Shown here: in pieces, positions 37,019-44,784 of the stretch
Layout: every line of letters begins with the position of its first letter
Position numbering within the stretch: the first letter of the stretch is position 1
Origin: Hoeflea sp.
Lineage (GTDB): Bacteria > Pseudomonadota > Alphaproteobacteria > Rhizobiales > Rhizobiaceae
Direction of reading: 5' to 3'
NCBI GenBank assembly: GCA_020637795.1
Contig: JACKJT010000001.1
Location: forward strand, 1,054,001 to 1,118,000
DNA length: 64,000 nt
Translations under genes and position numbers: made by a program
Notes under the pieces: model-generated
Told to the model about the DNA's origin: nothing
Seen by the model: only the letters and a program-made list of their open reading frames with translations
Database searches by the model: none

Positions 37019-37714
37019 TCAGCCCGACCGACCGTTGGCTTCAAGGCGCAAGAGTTCGCCTTCCGCCCGTTCCAGATCGGTCGCGGTGGTGATCTTGAAA
37101 TTGGCTTCAGCGCCTTCGACGATCCTGACCTCCATGCCGGCCGCACGGGCAACGGCGACATCGTCATGGGCCTCGCCATCGTAATTGCGATGGGCGGCGA
37201 GAATGGCGTTGAAGTCAAAACCCTGCGGCGTCTGCGCCCGCCAGAGTCCTTCGCGGGAAACCGGCGCAAGAGCATGGTCACCCTCCGCACGCCACAGCGC
37301 ATCGACGACCGGAAGGGCCGCGAACGCACCTTCCGCCTGATCAAGCGCGGAGAGAACGTCCACGATCACACGTGCCGGGATGAACGGGCGCGCCGCGTCA
37401 TGGATCAGGATCCTGCCGGTACCAGTCTCGCGGAAGGATTCCAGACCCAGGCGCACAGATTGCGCCCGCGTCGCACCGCCATGCACCGGGGCAAGCAGCC
37501 GCTTGTCATCGATCCCGGCCAGGGCCTCCTCGCACAGGGCCTCGTCGTCGGGATGAATGACCACGCGCAAGAGATCGATCGCATCGAGCGCCAGGAATGC
37601 GTCCACCACGCGGCGGAGCGAGCAGATGCCGCCGACAGGCAGGAACTGCTTCGGGATCTCGCCGCCCAGGCGATGGCCGCGGCCGGCCGCGACGATAAGC
37701 ACGGAATTCAACAT
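37019..37714 (-). CDS. ispD: 2-C-methyl-D-erythritol 4-phosphate cytidylyltransferase, stand-alone
   Basis: This 231-residue protein forms CDP-methylerythritol from MEP and CTP. Family motifs are VAAGRGHRLGGEIPKQF, HGGATRAQSV, ILIHDAARPF, RAQTPQGFDF and HDDVAVARAAG, so it appears intact. In many alphaproteobacteria IspD is fused to IspF; here translation stops right after the IspD domain and no IspF-like sequence follows. It may be the only MEP enzyme here by chance of genome layout, or an extra copy used for another cytidylylated sugar alcohol. It is convergent with the GntR gene. Confidence 0.88.
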   Translation of the reverse strand: MLNSVLIVAAGRGHRLGGEIPKQFLPVGGICSLRRVVDAFLALDAIDLLRVVIHPDDEALCEEALAGIDDKRLLAPVHGGATRAQSVRLGLESFRETGTGRILIHDAARPFIPARVIVDVLSALDQAEGAFAALPVVDALWRAEGDHALAPVSREGLWRAQTPQGFDFNAILAAHRNYDGEAHDDVAVARAAGMEVRIVEGAEANFKITTATDLERAEGELLRLEANGRSG

Positions 37715-37837
37715 GGATTTCGACTAGCCGTTCTTCCTGCAAACTTCAATCTGCGTTTCCGGATGATGCCGGCCGGAACCGCGGAGCCGTCTCTCGCCGG
37801 TTCTGTCACGACGGCCCGATCCGGGGAATTGCGCCGG

Positions 37838-37852
37838 CGACAGGAACTGTCG
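37838..37852. promoter_or_regulatory. palindrome upstream of the luxR-type gene
   Basis: CGACAGGAACTGTCG (6-base arms, GAA centre) lies about 85 bases before the LuxR-type start, in the 223-base gap after ispD. It may be an operator or a leader hairpin; nothing else is recognisable in this gap. Confidence 0.25.
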
Positions 37853-37937
37853 GCAAATCGCCGTGAAAGCTCAGTTTCTTAGCTGTCATCGATCCGGATT
37901 GAAAGAAACTGGCCTTGTGTGTATCGTGACGACCTGA

Positions 37938-38726
37938 TTGCGCACCAAACCGGCGGACCCGCCCTTGAACCTGACGACAAAGGAAACCGATCTCGTCTTC
38001 AGCATCATGGCTGACCTCTCCTATGGCTACGGCTCGAGCGAGCTTCGCCGCAGGGTCGGGCTCAAGCTGCTGGACCTGCTCGGCGCGCAATATTTCGCCT
38101 CCTATGTCTGGAACGATGCCAAGAACACGTTTAGCGACCGCGTGTCGATCAACATGAGCGACGACAATCTGGGCGCCTATGAACAGTACTTCCAGTACTG
38201 CGATCCGATAACGCCGGTGCTGCAGCGGCGCCGCAAGGCCACTAGCGTCAGCGAGATCATGCCGCGCAGCCGGTTCGTCCAGACCGAGTTCTTCAACGAT
38301 TTCCTCGCCAATGACGGCCTGCACTACGGGGTCAATTACTACGCCTATTCCGGCGGAACCAATATCGGCGACCTCAGGATCTGGCGCGGCAAGACCAAGG
38401 AGGATTTCAGCCAGCGGGAACTTGAGATCCTCGACGCCATCGGCCCGGCCTTCACCAATGCGATGCGCAGCGCACTGGCGCGCGAGACGAGCGCGCAGGG
38501 CAAGGTCGACCTGGTCACCGCGCTCGAGCAGGCCGCCACCGGCGCCATGCTTACCGCACGCGAGAAGGAAATCTGCGCAGCCGTGCTCGCCGGCCTGTCC
38601 GATCAGCAGATCGCCGCAAAATACGGTATCTCCTTCACGACTGTGCGGTCCCACCTCAAGCACATCTATGGCAAGCTCGGGATCAGCGGACGCACGCAGC
38701 TTCTCTCCCGGGTGATCACCCATTGA
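37938..38726 (+). CDS. LuxR-type regulator (GerE helix-turn-helix, autoinducer-binding-like N-terminus)
   Basis: This protein has up to 262 residues. The C-terminal GerE domain (about 200-260) reads LTAREKEICAAVLAGLSDQQIAAKYGISF with VRSHLKHIYGKLG. The N-terminal half resembles an autoinducer-binding domain, including an Asp-Pro pair in YCDPITPVL. No luxI-like synthase is present, so it would be a solo, and it may bind a different small molecule. Start codon is uncertain: TTG at 37938 or TTG at 37965, neither with a strong ribosome site. It is followed by a 20-base palindrome and the amidase operon. Confidence 0.85.
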   Translation: MRTKPADPPLNLTTKETDLVFSIMADLSYGYGSSELRRRVGLKLLDLLGAQYFASYVWNDAKNTFSDRVSINMSDDNLGAYEQYFQYCDPITPVLQRRRKATSVSEIMPRSRFVQTEFFNDFLANDGLHYGVNYYAYSGGTNIGDLRIWRGKTKEDFSQRELEILDAIGPAFTNAMRSALARETSAQGKVDLVTALEQAATGAMLTAREKEICAAVLAGLSDQQIAAKYGISFTTVRSHLKHIYGKLGISGRTQLLSRVITH

Positions 38727-38733
38727 TCTGAAA

Positions 38734-38753
38734 TATCCTCATTACTGAGGATA
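38734..38753. promoter_or_regulatory. lux-box-like palindrome in front of the amidase operon
   Basis: TATCCTCATTACTGAGGATA has perfect 8-base arms and a 4-base centre, the same length as lux boxes. It lies between the LuxR-type gene and the amidase start (62 bases upstream), so it is the likely binding site for the LuxR-type protein. Confidence 0.55.
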
Positions 38754-38814
38754 GGAATCCCGCCTCCGCCATACGCATCATGTCCCTCGGTCCGACACCA
38801 CCGGCGGAGGGAAA

Positions 38815-40233
38815 ATGCCACATCAAGATCTCGACCTTTTCGACCTCACGATCGCGCAGGCTCTCGAAGGGCTGGCGGCGCGGCGCTTCTCCGCCCGGGA
38901 ATACGCTCAGTCGCTGATCGCGCGCTCGGAAGACTGCAAATCGCTCAACGCGCTGGTGTCGTACGACTGGGACAAACTGCTGGAGGCCGCCGACAAGGTC
39001 GATGCTTCCGGCAAGGCCGGGCAGAAGCTCGGCGGCATCCCGCTGTGCCTGAAGGACAACATCAACACGGGCATCCTGCCGACAGGTGCCGCGACGGGAG
39101 CGCTGGCAAACCATGTCGCCAGCGCGCCTGCGCCGGTGGCAAAGGCGTTGTTTAATGCCGGGGCGCTGCTCGGCGCCAGCGGCAACATGCACGAACTGGC
39201 TTTCGGCATCAGCTCCAACAACGGCGTCACCGGCGCGGTTCATAATCCCTGGAACCCGGACATGATCCCCGGCGGATCAAGCGGCGGAGTCGCCGCCGCG
39301 GTGGCCGCCCGGATGATGCCCGGCGGCATCGGCACGGACACCGGCGCATCGGTCAGGCTTCCGGCCTCTCTTTGCGGTCTGGTCGGCTTCCGCCCCACCG
39401 TTGGACGCTATCCGGGCGAAGGCATCGTTCCGATCAGCCACACCCGCGACACCGCGGGCCCGATCACCCGCTCGGTCGCGGACGCACAGCTGCTCGACCG
39501 GGTGATGGCGGGCGGCGCGCCCGCGACACCTCCAGCGACACTCAACGGACTGCGGCTCGGCGTACCGCGCAGCTACTTCTACGAGGCGCTGGATCCGGCC
39601 GTCGCTGCCAACGCTGAAGCCGCGCTCGACGCGCTTCGGAAAGCCGGCGTCGTGCTGATCGAGGCGGATATTCCCGATATCGGCGCACTCGATGCAGCAG
39701 TGAGCTTCCCGGTGGTGCTTTACGAATTCATGCAGGACCTTCCGGCCTACCTTCGCGACCAGGGACTGGACCTGACGATGCAGGACATACTCGACGGCAT
39801 CGGCAGCCCGGACGTCAAGGGCTTGGTTGCCTCGCAGCTTGGCCCGGACGCCATGCCGGAGGCCGTCTACCGGAAGGCACTTGAGGAAGACCGGCCGAAG
39901 CTGTTGGCGGCCTATGCCGACTATTTCAAATCCCATGACGTCGAGGCGGTGATCTTCCCGACGGCGCCACTGCCGGCGCGGCCGATCGGCGACGACGAGA
40001 CGGTGGAGCTGAACGGCGCACGGGTTCCGACCTTCCCGACCTTCATCCGCAACACCGATCCGGGCAGCAATGCCGCGATCCCCGGCATCAGCCTGCCCTC
40101 CGGCCTCAGCCCCGACGGCTTGCCGCTGGGTATGGAACTCGACGGCCCCGCGCAGTCCGACGACCGGCTACTTGCCATCGCCGCCGCCATTGAAACCGTC
40201 TTCGCCTTCGATGCGAAACCGCCAGTCCGTTGA
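38815..40233 (+). CDS. amidase-signature hydrolase (indoleacetamide/mandelamide hydrolase-like)
   Basis: This 472-residue cytoplasmic hydrolase converts an amide to acid and ammonia. The Ser-cisSer-Lys triad is Lys80 (CLKDNINT), Ser155 (PGGSSGG) and Ser179 (DTGASVRLPA). No signal peptide is present. It is 23 bases upstream of an amide/urea-type ABC transporter, which suggests the amide is imported first. Overall appearance is closest to mandelamide or indole-3-acetamide hydrolases rather than GatA, since no GatC or GatB is nearby. The exact substrate is unknown. Confidence 0.88.
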   Translation: MPHQDLDLFDLTIAQALEGLAARRFSAREYAQSLIARSEDCKSLNALVSYDWDKLLEAADKVDASGKAGQKLGGIPLCLKDNINTGILPTGAATGALANHVASAPAPVAKALFNAGALLGASGNMHELAFGISSNNGVTGAVHNPWNPDMIPGGSSGGVAAAVAARMMPGGIGTDTGASVRLPASLCGLVGFRPTVGRYPGEGIVPISHTRDTAGPITRSVADAQLLDRVMAGGAPATPPATLNGLRLGVPRSYFYEALDPAVAANAEAALDALRKAGVVLIEADIPDIGALDAAVSFPVVLYEFMQDLPAYLRDQGLDLTMQDILDGIGSPDVKGLVASQLGPDAMPEAVYRKALEEDRPKLLAAYADYFKSHDVEAVIFPTAPLPARPIGDDETVELNGARVPTFPTFIRNTDPGSNAAIPGISLPSGLSPDGLPLGMELDGPAQSDDRLLAIAAAIETVFAFDAKPPVR

Positions 40234-40256
40234 AACCTAACAACCGGGGAACAAAC

Positions 40257-41420
40257 ATGAAAAGACGCGACTTCATCAAATCATCGCTCAGCGTCGCCAT
40301 TGCCGGCGCACTTTCAGGCAAAGCCATCTCGTCGGCCTTTGCCGCGGGTCCGATCAAGGTCGGCATCCTGATCCCGCTGTCTGGCCCGGCCGGACTGTTC
40401 GGCCCGTCCTCGCAGAACTGCGCGCAGATGGCCGTCGACGAGATCAACGCATCCGGCGGCATTCTCGGCCGCCAGATCGAACCGGTGTTCGCCGATGTCG
40501 GCGGACCGCCCGCCGACGCCACCCAGGCAGCGCTGAAACTGTGGAAGGGCGAGAAGGCCGAGGCCTTCATCGGCATGCATGACAGCGCCGTGCGCGGCGC
40601 GCTGACCAACCTGTTCAAGGGCCAGGTGCCCTACATCTACACGCCCGTCTATGAAGGCGGCGAGTGCGCAGCCGGCACCTATGTCATCGGCGAAACGCCA
40701 GACCAGCAGCTGGCGCCGGTGATTCCGTGGCTGGCCAAGGAAAAGGGCGCTGCCAAGTGGTACCTGATCGGCAATGACTACAACTGGCCGCGCGATACCA
40801 ATGCCGCAGCGAAGGGCTACATCGAAGCTTCGGGCGGCGAAGTCGTCGGCGAGGAATATCTGCCGTTCACGGCCGACAATTTCGATTCCAACCTCGCCAA
40901 GATCAAGGACACCGGCGCCAACGCGGTGCTGATCACGCTGGTCGGCGGCGCATCCGTCGGATTCAACCGGGCCTTTGCCAGCTTCGGCCTTGCCGACAGC
41001 GCCATCCGGCTCGGTACTCTGATCGAGGAAAACACCCTGGCCGGCATCGGCGCGGAAAACTCCAAGGGGCTCTACTCCTCGGCAGGTTACTTCGCCTCCA
41101 TCGACACGCCAGCCGCCAAGGCCTTCGCGGAGGCCTATGCCGCCAAGTTCGGGGCCGACGCGGCAGCGCTCAATTCGCTGGGTGAATCCTGCTACGAGGG
41201 CGTGCTGCTTCTCAGCGCACTGGCCGGCAAGGCACAGTCGCTGTCAGCCAGCGACATCGACGCGATCGCGGAAGGCACGACCTACGAGGGTCCGCGCGGT
41301 TCGGCGACGATGTCGAACCGCCATGTCGCCAAGGACATCTACCTGGCCGAAGCGGACGGCACGGCCTTCAAGGTGGTGCAGACCTTCGCCAATGTCGATC
41401 CCGGCAACAATTGCGGCTGA
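40257..41420 (+). CDS. Liv-type binding protein of an amide/urea-like transporter, Tat-type signal
   Basis: This 387-residue Peripla_BP_6 protein is related by appearance to AmiC/FmdD/UrtA proteins that bind short amides or urea. The N-terminus MKRRDFIKSS is a twin-arginine motif followed by a hydrophobic stretch and a cut near AFAAG, so folded export is likely. The ligand loop is VGILIPLSGPAGLFGPS. It lies between the amidase and the permeases and should deliver the amidase substrate. Ribosome site CGGGGAA precedes the ATG at 40257. Confidence 0.9.
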   Translation: MKRRDFIKSSLSVAIAGALSGKAISSAFAAGPIKVGILIPLSGPAGLFGPSSQNCAQMAVDEINASGGILGRQIEPVFADVGGPPADATQAALKLWKGEKAEAFIGMHDSAVRGALTNLFKGQVPYIYTPVYEGGECAAGTYVIGETPDQQLAPVIPWLAKEKGAAKWYLIGNDYNWPRDTNAAAKGYIEASGGEVVGEEYLPFTADNFDSNLAKIKDTGANAVLITLVGGASVGFNRAFASFGLADSAIRLGTLIEENTLAGIGAENSKGLYSSAGYFASIDTPAAKAFAEAYAAKFGADAAALNSLGESCYEGVLLLSALAGKAQSLSASDIDAIAEGTTYEGPRGSATMSNRHVAKDIYLAEADGTAFKVVQTFANVDPGNNCG

Positions 41421-41435
41421 GGATCGGCAAAGGCG

Positions 41436-42287
41436 ATGGATCTCGTTGTCACCTACGGGCTTAATTTCGCCTATTCCACCGCAACCCTGGGACTGATCGT
41501 CCTGGGGCTTGCGGTGGTGTTCGGCCTGCTCGGCGTCATGAACATGGCGCATGGCGAGTTCGTCATGCTCGGCGCCTACAGCGCGCTGATGGTGCAGCAG
41601 GCCGGGTTGCCGTTCGTGCTCGCCATCCCGCTTGCGGTGGTCGTCTGCGGCGCGCTCGGCTGGCTGATGGAATGGTCGGTGATCCGCCATCTCTACCGGC
41701 GGCCGTTCGACACATTCCTGGCGACCTGGGGGATCGCGATCCTGATGCGGAAGGGCGTGGAGGTCACTTTCGGGCGCGAATACCAGAGCGTCGACCAATC
41801 ACTGCCGGGCACCGTCAGCCTGCTGGGGATCGACTACCCGGCCTACCGGCTGGTGCTGATGGCGGTGATCGTCACGATGTTTGCCGCCCTGTTTGTCTGG
41901 TACCAGCGCTCCAACACCGGCGCGCGGATCAAGGCGATGGTGCAGAACCCCGACCTTGCCGCAGCCGTCGGCATCAACACGGCGCGGCTGTCACGCGCGA
42001 CCTTCGTCACCGGCGTCGCCATCGCCGGGCTGGCGGGCGTGCTGCTGGCGCCGCTGGTGCGGGTCGAACCCTATATGGGGCTCGATTACCTGCTCTCCTC
42101 CTTCTTCATCCTGGTGGTCGGCGGCCTCGGCACGCTCGAGGGCCTGGTCACCGGGTCGACCATCATCGGCGGCGCCGACGTCGTCATCTCCGCGATCTTC
42201 GACAAGACCGCCGGTTATCTCGGCGTGCTTGCGATCTCCATTCTGTTCCTGTGGTTGAGGCCCGATGGCATTTTCTCGCGCCGCTAA
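41436..42287 (+). CDS. Liv-type permease (LivH/UrtB family)
   Basis: This 283-residue membrane protein has the LivH motif GVMNMAHGEFVMLGAYSAL and the coupling loop GARIKAMVQNPDLAAAVGINT. It overlaps the next gene by 23 bases. VTGSTIIGGADVVISAIF near the end is reminiscent of the UrtB/amide subgroup. Confidence 0.9.
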   Translation: MDLVVTYGLNFAYSTATLGLIVLGLAVVFGLLGVMNMAHGEFVMLGAYSALMVQQAGLPFVLAIPLAVVVCGALGWLMEWSVIRHLYRRPFDTFLATWGIAILMRKGVEVTFGREYQSVDQSLPGTVSLLGIDYPAYRLVLMAVIVTMFAALFVWYQRSNTGARIKAMVQNPDLAAAVGINTARLSRATFVTGVAIAGLAGVLLAPLVRVEPYMGLDYLLSSFFILVVGGLGTLEGLVTGSTIIGGADVVISAIFDKTAGYLGVLAISILFLWLRPDGIFSRR

Positions 42288-44007
42288 ATTCACGCTCGCA
42301 GCCCTGCTGATCGCGTTCCCCTGGCTCTCCGACAGCTTCACCGCATACCAGCTGGGGCTCTACCTGCTCTACGGCATGGTGGCGCAGGGCATTGCGCTCT
42401 GCTGGGGGCGCACCGGCTTCCTGCCGCTCGGGCAGGCGCTGTTCTTCGGCATCGGCGCCTATCTCTCGGGTACAGCTCTGAAGGCCGATCTGGGCTGGGC
42501 GCTGCTGCTGCCGGCCTTCGCCGTCGCCTGCCTGGTGCCGGCGCTGCTGGCCGGTTTCATCGGTGCGCTGGTGTTCAACCGGCAGACCGGCTCGGGGCCG
42601 TATTTCTCGCTGATCACGCTGGCGCTGTCGATGCTCGGGTTCCAGCTTGCCAATTCACTGAGCGGGATCACCGGCGGCTTCAACGGCATGACCGCAATTC
42701 CCGGGCTGCCCGGCGTCGATACCTACGAGACGCTCTATTTCGTCATCGTGGGAGTGCTGGTCGTATCCACCCTTGTGCTGGCGCATGTGATGCGCGCGCC
42801 GTTCGGGCAGTTGCTGATCGCCATCCGGGAGAACGAGGAGCGGCTTCAGTTCTTCGGTTTCCGCACATCGATGCTCAAGGCCGCGGCCTTTGCCATCAGC
42901 GGCGGCGTCGCCGGGCTGGCCGGCGTGCTCTACGCGCCGCATCAGGGAATCGTGACGCCGCAGGCGGTGGGCTTCGTGCTGTCGGCGGAACTCCTGATCT
43001 GGACAGCGGTCGGCGGCCGCTTCGGCCTCATCGGCCCGGTTGCCGGGACGGTGCTGATCGGCTTCATGGCAGCGGGACTGCGCGACAGTTTCCGCTACTG
43101 GGAAGTGGCGGTCGCGCTGGTGTTCATCCTCGTCGTGCTGAAGATGCCGGGCGGCATCAGCGGGCTGTTTTCAGCCGCACTATCCCGGTTCGGCGGCGGG
43201 AGGGAAATCCGAGGCGCGGGCATCGCGCCTGCGATGCTGGCCGGGAAAGAGCATCGTGATGAGCCGGACCTGCGGTTCGACACTGTCGGCGTCAGCATGG
43301 GGCCGGTGCGGATCCTCAACGGTTTGAGCTTTTCCATTTCGCGAAGCGGTATTCACTGCATCATCGGACCAAACGGCGCGGGCAAGACCTCGGCGCTCAA
43401 CGTGCTGACCGGCAGGCTGCCGCTTGGCGATGGCGAGATCAGCTGGCGCGGCGTTTCGCTCGGCAACACAAGGCCGTTCATCGCGGCGCAAAATGGCATC
43501 GGCCGCAAGTTCCAGGTTCCCTCGATCTTTCCCGAGCTCAGCGTGCGCCAGAACATCGAGATCGCTCTGTGGGCGAACCGCATCGGAACAGTAGAGATGT
43601 TCTCGATGCGGCCCTATGGCTGGACGACTCAAATGCTTGGCGAGCTGGAGACGCGCTTTCCCTTCCTTCAGCAAGGCGACAAGACCGCGGGCTCGCTTTC
43701 GGTGGGCCAGCGGCAGATGCTCGATTTCTCGATGACCGTTCTGGCCGAGCCGGACCTGGTGCTGCTCGACGAGCCCTGTGCCGGATTGTCCACCGACGAG
43801 ACCCGGCAGATGATCGAAGCAATCGCCGCGATCGCCGGGGAGACAAAGGCCACCTTCATCATCATCGAGCACGACATGCAGGTGGTGGAGCGGCTCTCCG
43901 ACCACGTTCTCGTCATGCACCAGGGCGCGCTGCTTGCCAACGGAACCATGTCCGAGATCCGCGCCAACGCCGATGTCGCACGCGTCTATTCGGGAGGCAG
44001 CAAATGA
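42265..44007 (+). CDS. fused Liv-type permease (LivM) and ATPase (LivG)
   Basis: This is a single 580-residue polypeptide. Residues 1 to about 305 are a LivM-type membrane domain (coupling loop IRENEERLQFFGFRTSML), followed by a linker of about 30 residues. A LivG-type ATPase runs from about 335 to the end, with Walker A GPNGAGKTS at about 368, GIGRKFQVPSIF, signature LSVGQRQM and VLLLDEPCAGLS. The fusion is in frame, with no sign of frameshift. Each transporter would carry one fused chain, one LivH and one separate LivF. Similar fusions are known in some amide and urea-type systems. Confidence 0.9.
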   Translation: MAFSRAAKFTLAALLIAFPWLSDSFTAYQLGLYLLYGMVAQGIALCWGRTGFLPLGQALFFGIGAYLSGTALKADLGWALLLPAFAVACLVPALLAGFIGALVFNRQTGSGPYFSLITLALSMLGFQLANSLSGITGGFNGMTAIPGLPGVDTYETLYFVIVGVLVVSTLVLAHVMRAPFGQLLIAIRENEERLQFFGFRTSMLKAAAFAISGGVAGLAGVLYAPHQGIVTPQAVGFVLSAELLIWTAVGGRFGLIGPVAGTVLIGFMAAGLRDSFRYWEVAVALVFILVVLKMPGGISGLFSAALSRFGGGREIRGAGIAPAMLAGKEHRDEPDLRFDTVGVSMGPVRILNGLSFSISRSGIHCIIGPNGAGKTSALNVLTGRLPLGDGEISWRGVSLGNTRPFIAAQNGIGRKFQVPSIFPELSVRQNIEIALWANRIGTVEMFSMRPYGWTTQMLGELETRFPFLQQGDKTAGSLSVGQRQMLDFSMTVLAEPDLVLLDEPCAGLSTDETRQMIEAIAAIAGETKATFIIIEHDMQVVERLSDHVLVMHQGALLANGTMSEIRANADVARVYSGGSK

Positions 44008-44702
44008 GCGCCACGCCTCTTCTCTCGCTCGAAAATCTCAGCGGCGGATATGGCGAGATCGTCATCGTCACCGCTCTCTCCCTCGCCTTGTCGCAAGGCC
44101 AGGCGCTGTGCGTGACCGGCCGCAACGGCGTCGGCAAATCGACGCTCGTGCGGCTTGTCACGGGATCGCTCAAACCGGCATCGGGCCGGGTGATGTTTTC
44201 GGGAGAGGATTTGACCTTCGCCCCGGCCCATGGCCGCGCCAGGCAGGGCATGGGCTATGCCCCGCAGGAAGGCGTGGTGTTCGATACACTGAGCGTCGCC
44301 GAGAACCTGACGCTGCATCACCGCGACCGGTCGCTGGAGCGTTACAAGGAGCTTTTCGCGATGTTCCCGCGCCTGCCGGACCGGCTTGCGCAACGGGCAG
44401 GAACCCTGTCGGGCGGCGAAAAGAAGATCCTGTCCTTCTGCCGGGCGCTGGCCGAGGACACGCGATTGGTGATCCTGGACGAGCCGACCGAGGGCGTGCA
44501 GCCGGAAAACATCGCGCTGATGGCAGAGGCAATCAACAGCGCCAAGGCGGGAGGCCGCGGGTTCCTGATCGTGGAGCAGAATTTGAGCCTGGTCGAGGCG
44601 GTGGCGGATCAGGCGGCCTTGATGGATCACGGCCAATGCATCTACACCCATTCCGGCACGGTCAACCTTCGCGCGGAACTGTCCAGTCGCCTGAAGATCT
44701 GA
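44004..44702 (+). CDS. Liv-type ATP-binding protein (LivF/UrtE family)
   Basis: This 232-residue ATPase has Walker A GRNGVGKST, signature LSGGEKKI, Walker B LVILDEPTEGVQPENI and the LivF-type IVEQN. The Lys-Lys in the signature and the TEGVQP form are typical of urea/amide UrtE proteins. Its ATG overlaps the fused gene's stop (ATGA). It is the last gene of the amidase operon, with a terminator 25 bases beyond. Confidence 0.9.
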   Translation: MSATPLLSLENLSGGYGEIVIVTALSLALSQGQALCVTGRNGVGKSTLVRLVTGSLKPASGRVMFSGEDLTFAPAHGRARQGMGYAPQEGVVFDTLSVAENLTLHHRDRSLERYKELFAMFPRLPDRLAQRAGTLSGGEKKILSFCRALAEDTRLVILDEPTEGVQPENIALMAEAINSAKAGGRGFLIVEQNLSLVEAVADQAALMDHGQCIYTHSGTVNLRAELSSRLKI

Positions 44703-44720
44703 GTTGAGGACAGCCGAAAG

Positions 44721-44756
44721 AAAAACCGGCCCCGTCCGTGAGGACGAGGCCGTTAC
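44721..44756. terminator. terminator between the amidase and fucose-type operons
   Basis: CGGCCCCGTCC (44727-44737) pairs with GGACGAGGCCG (44742-44752), with one mismatch and loop GTGA. The A run 44721-44725 gives a U run for minus-strand transcripts; the plus side has only a weak T run, so it mainly ends the fucose-type operon. Confidence 0.7.
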
Positions 44757-44784
44757 AGCTTTTAAAGGCTCAGGGCCGCGACGA

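Noticed and set aside
36964..37344. possible IspF remnant behind ispD
   Set aside because: No frame downstream of the ispD stop shows the IspF start (GYDVH) or metal motifs, so there is no sign of a broken ispDF fusion.
37938..38726. complete quorum-sensing pair
   Set aside because: No luxI-like gene occurs in the window; only a LuxR-type regulator is supported.
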